From Chloroflexota bacterium (lineage in GTDB: Bacteria; Chloroflexota; UBA6077; CF-72), in NCBI GenBank assembly GCA_019242065.1, contig JAFAWJ010000914.1:1-10408 (forward strand): a DNA stretch of 10,408 nucleotides. Direction: 5' to 3'. The notes beneath the pieces were generated by a model that was not told where the DNA came from, searched no databases, and saw only the letters and a program-made list of their open reading frames with translations. Made by a program: the position numbers and the translations under genes. This document shows positions 6,326 through 10,408 of this stretch, in pieces; within the stretch, counting starts at the first letter, position 1; each line of letters starts with the position of its first letter.

Positions 6326-7225
6326 ATGGACCCGCTGGTTGTACTCGGGGTCTTCAACGGCCTGAGCGTTGCCTCCATCCTGTTGCTGGTGGCGCTCGGG
6401 CTGGCCATCACGTTCGGACTGATGAACGTGATCAATATGGCGCACGGGCAGTTCATCATGATCGGCGCCTATGTTGCCTACGTGTGCGGCAACGTGATGG
6501 GCGCGATGTTCGGTCCACAAGCTGCCGGCAACGGCTTCATCCTGGCACTCCCCGCGGCGTTCCTCGTCGCTGCCCTGTTCGGCTGGATACTCGAGCGCGT
6601 CCTGATCCGGTTTCTCTACAAGCGACCGCTGGATACGTTACTGGCCACCTGGGGCGTGGCGCTGGTGCTGGAGCAGGCCGCCAAGAACATCTTCGGTGCG
6701 CCCAACGTCACGGTCGCCACACCGACGTGGCTCGACGGCGCGCTGCAAGTTACCGACGACCTGTCACTGTCGTATGCCAGGTTGTTCATCCTGGGCTTGA
6801 GCATCGTCGCTCTTGGCGGGGTGTACTTTTACCTGTACAGGACCAGCGCGGGCCGACTGGTCCGCGCCGTCACCCAGGACCGCGCCATGGCGGACTGTCT
6901 GGGCGTGCGGACCGACCGTGTGGACGCGCTCAATTTCGCCCTCGGCACCGGACTCGCCGGGCTGGCCGGAGCCGCTCTGTGCTTGCTGGGTCCGGTCGGA
7001 CCGTTCATCGGCTCGGACTACATCGTCCAGGCCTTCATGGTGGTCGTGCTGGGTGGTGTCGGTCAGTTGATCGGGACCGTCGGCGCGGCCGCGAGTATTG
7101 GTGGGCTGTCGTCAGTATTGAGCCTGCAGTTGTCGGTGTCGATCGCCCAGGCCCTGGTGTTCGCGGCGGTGATCGCCTTTCTGCAGTTCCGGCCGTCGGG
7201 CTTCGTCAAGACGAGGAGTCGCTAG
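6326..7225 (+). CDS. urtB: Urea-type ABC transporter permease UrtB
   Basis: A 299-residue LivH-type inner-membrane permease of the HAAT family, one half of the transport channel. It has about eight hydrophobic segments. Typical landmarks are ALGLAITFGLMNVINMAHGQFIMIGAY (spanning 23-49), RPLDTLLATWG (100-110), which is strongly UrtB-like, the ATPase-contact loop GRLVRAVTQDRAMADCLGV (177-195) and VVLGGVGQLIGTVGAA (240-255). It lacks the long N-terminal periplasmic extension that some proteobacterial UrtB proteins carry, so it is the short form. The ATG at 6326 follows the urtA stop by 16 bp with no strong Shine-Dalgarno sequence. The stop codon is directly followed by the urtC ATG. Membrane topology was judged by eye. 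Confidence 0.92.
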   Translation: MDPLVVLGVFNGLSVASILLLVALGLAITFGLMNVINMAHGQFIMIGAYVAYVCGNVMGAMFGPQAAGNGFILALPAAFLVAALFGWILERVLIRFLYKRPLDTLLATWGVALVLEQAAKNIFGAPNVTVATPTWLDGALQVTDDLSLSYARLFILGLSIVALGGVYFYLYRTSAGRLVRAVTQDRAMADCLGVRTDRVDALNFALGTGLAGLAGAALCLLGPVGPFIGSDYIVQAFMVVVLGGVGQLIGTVGAAASIGGLSSVLSLQLSVSIAQALVFAAVIAFLQFRPSGFVKTRSR

Positions 7226-8362
7226 ATGGCGACTCCCGTCGCGGGCAGTCCGCTCGAGTCCGGCGCGACCCTCGCCCCACGCGAGGTCGACCTGGCTCGC
7301 GAATCCAACACAACCTTCACGCTGCTCGGAGTCAACTGGCGAGGTATCGGCCTGGCCGCAGTCGCATTGGCCGTGTTCCTGCTGGTGTTTCCGCTGGTGC
7401 TCGACCCATTCCGTCTCAATCTGCTGGGCCAGTTTCTCTGCCTGTCCATCGTCGCCCTTGGCCTGGACCTGCTGTGGGGCTACGCCGGAATCCTCAGCAT
7501 GGGGCAAGGCGTCTTTTTCGGACTGGGCGCGTATGCCTTCGGCATGTACCTGAAGCTGGAGGCGTCCAACGGCGCCCTGCCCGACTTTATGGACTGGAGT
7601 GGGTTGACGGCACTGCCAGCGTTCTGGGTGCTATTCGCGAATCCGTTCTTCGCGGTACTTGCCGCGATGTTGGTCCCGGCCGCCGCCGGCGGCTGCCTGG
7701 GCTTTCTCCTGAGTCGCACGCGCGTCAGCGGCGTGTACATCGCCATCATCACCCAGGCCCTGGCATTCATCGCCACGATCCTGTTCATCGGGCAGCAGCC
7801 ATTCACCGGGGGCACCAACGGATTGACGAACTTCAGCACGCTGTTCGGCGCGCCCCTGAAGAACCCGGCGGTCCAGGCCAACCTGTATCGGCTGACGGTC
7901 GTGGTTCTCGGCGCGGCAATCGTGCTGAGCCTTGCGCTGGCAAAGTCGCGCTTTGGCGTGCTGCTCATTGCACTGCGCGACAACGAAAAACGCGTCCGTT
8001 TCTCCGGCTACAACCCGACACTTCCGCGCACGGCGGTCTTCGCCCTGGCCGCCGGACTCGCCGGACTGGGCGGTGCGCTGTACGTGCCTCAAGTCGGCAT
8101 TATCAATCCGGACGCGCTGGGCATCCTGCTCGGCATCCAGATCGTCATCTGGGTGGCCGTGGGCGGACGCGGCACGCTCTTTGGCGCCGTGCTTGGGACG
8201 CTCGTCGTCCGCTCGGCACAAACCGCGGTCAGCGAGTCGTTTCCGGACCTGTGGCAGTACGCGATTGGCGCGCTGTTCATTCTGACCGTGCTGCTGTTCC
8301 CGGCCGGGTTCATGGGCGTGATCCGCTCCGCCGGCCGATTGAAGTGGATGGGCAATTTTTGA
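7226..8362 (+). CDS. urtC: Urea-type ABC transporter permease UrtC
   Basis: A 378-residue LivM-type permease, partner of UrtB in the membrane channel. A hydrophilic N-terminal tail of about 38 residues precedes roughly ten membrane segments. UrtC landmarks are LGLDLLWGYAGILSMGQGVFF (79-98), GAYAFGMYL (101-109), PDFMDW (119-124), GVYIAIITQALAFIATILF (169-187), GGTNGLTNF (195-203), ALRDNEKRVRFSGY (249-262) as the ATPase-contact loop, and IVIWVAVGGRGTLFGAVLG (306-324). Many UrtC proteins have His where SMGQG has Gln94. The ATG at 7226 directly follows the urtB stop and has a good ribosome-binding site, GAGGAG (7213-7218), seven bases upstream. The last codons overlap the urtD start. Confidence 0.93.
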   Translation: MATPVAGSPLESGATLAPREVDLARESNTTFTLLGVNWRGIGLAAVALAVFLLVFPLVLDPFRLNLLGQFLCLSIVALGLDLLWGYAGILSMGQGVFFGLGAYAFGMYLKLEASNGALPDFMDWSGLTALPAFWVLFANPFFAVLAAMLVPAAAGGCLGFLLSRTRVSGVYIAIITQALAFIATILFIGQQPFTGGTNGLTNFSTLFGAPLKNPAVQANLYRLTVVVLGAAIVLSLALAKSRFGVLLIALRDNEKRVRFSGYNPTLPRTAVFALAAGLAGLGGALYVPQVGIINPDALGILLGIQIVIWVAVGGRGTLFGAVLGTLVVRSAQTAVSESFPDLWQYAIGALFILTVLLFPAGFMGVIRSAGRLKWMGNF

Positions 8363-9126
8363 CCGACGACGCACCCCTGCTCGACATTACCGATGTGCAC
8401 GTCAGTTTCGACGGCATTCGCGTCCTCAACGGTCTGAACTTGCGCCTGCAGCCGGGCGAGCTGCGCTGCCTCATCGGACCCAACGGCGCGGGCAAAACGA
8501 CGCTCCTGGACATCGTGTCCGGCTTGCTGCGTCCACAGCGCGGCCACGTCCAGTTCGCAGGCCACGACGTCCGCCGGTTGGCCCCCCATCAGCTGGTCCA
8601 CCTGGGTCTTGGACGCAAGTTTCAAACTCCGGCCGTCTTTCCGACTTTGAGCGTGCGACAGAACCTGGAATGCGCCGGCAGCTCGCGCGACGCCGGTCTG
8701 CGTCTGTTGTGGCCGGCCGTGGGTGCCATCGGTGAGCGCGTGGCGGAGGTGCTGGAGCTGACGGGCCTGGGCGCGCGAGCTGGAGAGCGGGCGGGCACGC
8801 TGTCGCATGGGCAGCAACAGTGGCTCGAAATCGGGATGCTGCTGATGCACACCCCGAAACTGTTGTTGCTCGACGAGCCGGTGGCTGGCCTGACGCGCGC
8901 CGAGCGCGAACGGACCGCCGACCTCTTGCGGAGCATCCACCATGACTGCGCGGTGCTGATCGTCGAGCACGACATGGCGTTTGTGCGGCAGCTGGGTTCG
9001 ACGGTGACGGTCCTGCACCAGGGCAGCGTCCTGGTGGAAGGTCCGATGGAGACCGTGCAGAACGATGCACGCGTCATCGAGGTCTACCTGGGCAAGTCCG
9101 ATGCAACCGAGCGGGTGGCGGTCTGA
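8359..9126 (+). CDS. urtD: Urea-type ABC transporter ATPase UrtD
   Basis: A 255-residue LivG-type ABC ATPase on the cytoplasmic face, one of the two motors of the transporter. Walker A is GPNGAGKTT (40-48), the Q-loop glutamine is Gln89 in RKFQTP, the signature is LSHGQ (148-152) within LSHGQQQWLEIGMLL, which is characteristic of UrtD, Walker B is LLLLDEP (168-174), and the switch His is His204 in VEHDM. The start is TTG at 8359, which overlaps the urtC stop in TTGA (8359-8362) and gives the normal N-terminus with LLDITDVHVSFDG as the first strand. GGATGGG (8346-8352) could serve as the ribosome-binding site, six bases upstream. The frame is open much further upstream, but there it overlaps urtB and urtC and has no meaning. 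The next in-frame GTG (8395) would cut into the first strand. Confidence 0.93.
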   Translation: MTDDAPLLDITDVHVSFDGIRVLNGLNLRLQPGELRCLIGPNGAGKTTLLDIVSGLLRPQRGHVQFAGHDVRRLAPHQLVHLGLGRKFQTPAVFPTLSVRQNLECAGSSRDAGLRLLWPAVGAIGERVAEVLELTGLGARAGERAGTLSHGQQQWLEIGMLLMHTPKLLLLDEPVAGLTRAERERTADLLRSIHHDCAVLIVEHDMAFVRQLGSTVTVLHQGSVLVEGPMETVQNDARVIEVYLGKSDATERVAV

Positions 9127-9130
9127 GCGC

Positions 9131-9835
9131 GTGGCACTGCTGGAGATTCACGCGCTGACAGTGGGCTACGGCGACGGCGTGGTCCTGACCGACGTCGACC
9201 TCTCAGTCCAGAGTCACCAGGCGGCGTGTCTGCTGGGGCGCAACGGCGTCGGCAAGACGACGCTGCTGAAGACGTTGATGGGTCTGCTGCGCCCGCGCAC
9301 CGGGCGGATCGACTTCGACGGCCACGACATCACTCGACTCAGCCCCAACGCGCGTGCGCGACTGGGGATCGGCTACGTGCCCCAGGGCCGCATGATCTTC
9401 CCGCAACTCTCGGTTACCGACAACCTGATAGTCGGACTCGAAGCCGCGTCCGGCCGACGCGCGGCCGAGCGGCTCGCCAGTGTGTACGAGCTGTTCCCGG
9501 TTTTGAACGAGATGGGCAAGCGGCAGGCCGGCATGCTGTCGGGGGGCCAACAGCAGCAACTGGCGATCGGGCGGGCGCTCATCGCCAGTCCACGGCTGCT
9601 GGTGCTGGACGAACCCACCGAAGGCATCCAGCCGTCGATCGTGCTCGAAATTCGGCGCGTGCTGCGCCAGGTCCGCGAGCGCCTGGGCGTGTCGATCCTG
9701 CTTGCGGAACAGTTTCTGGACTTTGCCGACGGCCTTGCGGACGACATGTACGTGCTGGACGGCGGGACAGTGGCGCTTGAGGGTAGTGTCGAGACCCTGG
9801 ACCGCTCTGCTGTCACCGAACTGCTCGCGGTCTAG
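9131..9835 (+). CDS. urtE: Urea-type ABC transporter ATPase UrtE
   Basis: A 234-residue LivF-type ABC ATPase, the second motor subunit. Walker A is GRNGVGKTT (36-44), the Q-loop glutamine is Gln85 in YVPQGRMIFP, the signature is LSGGQ (136-140) followed by QQQLAIGRAL, and Walker B is LLVLDEP (156-162) followed by TEGIQPSI, a hallmark of UrtE. The usual switch His is Gln194 in LAEQ, as is normal for LivF/UrtE proteins. The GTG at 9131, four bases after the urtD stop, gives the standard N-terminus ALLEIHALTVGYG. An upstream ATG at 9065 lies inside urtD and would add 22 residues without family character. The stop codon lies inside a small hairpin shared with the convergent photolyase end. No urease or other nitrogen gene follows in the operon. 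Confidence 0.93.
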   Translation: MALLEIHALTVGYGDGVVLTDVDLSVQSHQAACLLGRNGVGKTTLLKTLMGLLRPRTGRIDFDGHDITRLSPNARARLGIGYVPQGRMIFPQLSVTDNLIVGLEAASGRRAAERLASVYELFPVLNEMGKRQAGMLSGGQQQQLAIGRALIASPRLLVLDEPTEGIQPSIVLEIRRVLRQVRERLGVSILLAEQFLDFADGLADDMYVLDGGTVALEGSVETLDRSAVTELLAV

Positions 9836-9843
9836 GCTAGACC
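9829..9843. terminator. Small hairpin between convergent genes (weak terminator candidate)
   Basis: GGTCTA (9829-9834) and TAGACC (9838-9843) form a perfect 6-bp stem with the loop GGC. The element includes the urtE stop codon and lies just before the photolyase stop (9848-9850, minus strand). Being symmetric, it could act on both convergent transcripts. No T-run follows on either strand, so a classical intrinsic terminator is not shown, and a 6-bp stem can arise by chance. Confidence 0.35.
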
Positions 9844-9847
9844 CCCG

Positions 9848-10408
9848 TCAGTCCGCCTTCCGCGCCGCGAACGCATCCAACGCACGTCGACGGGCGCTGG
9901 CGTGGTCCACAATGGGCAACGGATACGTCTGCCCGAGACGGACCCCCGCGTCGCCAAGCACCTGCGGCGGCGCCTCCCACGGGGCGTGCAGGTGCGGCGC
10001 CGGTAGATTGGCAAGCTCCGGCACGTAGCGATGAATGTACTCGCCATCGGGATCGAAGCGCTGCGCCTGGAGTGTGGGATTGAACACCCGCGTAAAGGGC
10101 GCGGCATCCGCGCCGGATCCCGCCGCCCACTGCCAGTTCACCGTGTTGTTGGCGAGATCGGCGTCGACGAGCGTGTCCCAGAACCAGCGCACTCCCGCCT
10201 GCCAGGGCAACAGCAGGTCTTTGACGAGAAATGACGCGACCAGCATGCGCACGCGGTTGTGCATCCAGCCCGTCTGCCACAGCTCGCGCATGCCGGCGTC
10301 GACCAGCGGATAGCCCGTGCGCCCGTGCTGCCAGGTCCGCAGGTCGTCTGGCGCGGACCGCCAGTCGACCGCGTCGAACGTCGGGTCCAGCGAACGATCC
10401 GCGAGGTG
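9848..10408 (-). CDS. Deoxyribodipyrimidine photolyase, C-terminal part (runs off the window)
   Basis: The last 186 residues of a class I cyclobutane pyrimidine dimer photolyase (PhrB-like), a cytoplasmic FAD enzyme that uses blue or near-UV light to split UV-induced dimers in DNA. The frame is open to the right edge, so the antenna-binding N-terminal domain and the start are outside. The visible part is the FAD-binding helical domain: TWQHGRTGYPLVDAGMREL (25-43 of the fragment), TGWMHNRVRM (46-55), ASFLVKDLLLPW (58-69), LANNTVNWQWAAGSGADA (85-102) with the WQW pair near the flavin, RVFNP, and GEYIHRYVPEL. The order and spacing match bacterial class I photolyases closely. The protein ends normally with a TGA at 9848-9850. 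It converges on urtE with a 12-bp gap. A cryptochrome-like relative is possible from a fragment, but a repair enzyme is the simplest reading. Confidence 0.93.
   Translation of the reverse strand, partial: HLADRSLDPTFDAVDWRSAPDDLRTWQHGRTGYPLVDAGMRELWQTGWMHNRVRMLVASFLVKDLLLPWQAGVRWFWDTLVDADLANNTVNWQWAAGSGADAAPFTRVFNPTLQAQRFDPDGEYIHRYVPELANLPAPHLHAPWEAPPQVLGDAGVRLGQTYPLPIVDHASARRRALDAFAARKAD

Noticed and set aside
6484..8358. Very long open frame (880 codons in total) running through urtB and urtC into urtD
   Set aside because: Only the part from 8359 encodes a recognisable protein (UrtD). The upstream part lies out of frame across two well-supported permeases and reads as Arg/Gly/Pro-rich shadow sequence typical of high-GC DNA.
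1..10408. CRISPR arrays, tRNA or rRNA genes, insertion sequences, phage or defence genes
   Set aside because: No regularly spaced repeats, tRNA-like cloverleaf segments, transposase motifs or nuclease/helicase-type defence proteins were seen on reading both strands.

Overview
The window is about 10.4 kb of high-GC bacterial chromosome, densely coding, with strong G/C preference at third codon positions. The two solute-binding lipoproteins carry twin-arginine-type signals followed by a lipobox, and UrtA has a long Ala/Thr/Pro linker. Together with the LplA-like binding protein, this style fits a free-living, GC-rich, lipoprotein-making lineage such as Chloroflexota (Thermomicrobia-like) or, less likely, Actinobacteria. 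That placement is an impression from style, not a phylogenetic result. No rRNA, tRNA, CRISPR array, transposase or phage gene was seen.

Layout, left to right. (1) 48-1415 (+): a PHS-type major facilitator, probably a phosphate:H+ symporter, preceded by short palindromes at the window edge. (2) A 128-bp gap with palindromes, then a two-gene (+) unit: a small divergent PAP2-type membrane phosphatase (1544-2134) and, 7 bp later, a family-4 glycosyltransferase (2142-3305), probably working on membrane lipid. (3) 3318-4746 (-): the broken remains of an LplA-like ABC solute-binding lipoprotein gene. Two frame breaks each appear to coincide with a missing internal block of about 40-50 codons, and no permease lies beside it. 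(4) 4747-4962: a 216-bp divergent regulatory region with a cluster of overlapping palindromes (4795-4835) and a strong imperfect inverted repeat (4869-4947) whose distal arm touches the urtA ribosome-binding site. (5) 4963-9835 (+): a complete urtABCDE operon for a urea-type (HAAT family) ABC transporter: lipoprotein, two permeases and two ATPases. The genes touch or nearly touch, and urtD and urtE use TTG and GTG starts. (6) 9848-10408 (-): the C-terminal 186 residues of a class I cyclobutane pyrimidine dimer photolyase, convergent with urtE and running off the right edge.

How the genes work together: UrtA would capture urea (or a short amide) outside the membrane, UrtB and UrtC form the channel, and UrtD and UrtE hydrolyse ATP. 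No urease, urea carboxylase or amidase gene lies in the window, so the substrate is assigned by family only. The phosphate carrier and the PAP2/glycosyltransferase pair could both belong to phosphate and membrane-lipid management, but nothing in the sequence proves a shared pathway.

Most of the window is ordinary housekeeping and transport content. The items most worth a second look are the inverted-repeat leader of the urt operon, the palindrome cluster behind it, and the twice-deleted binding-protein gene on the other side of the same regulatory region.
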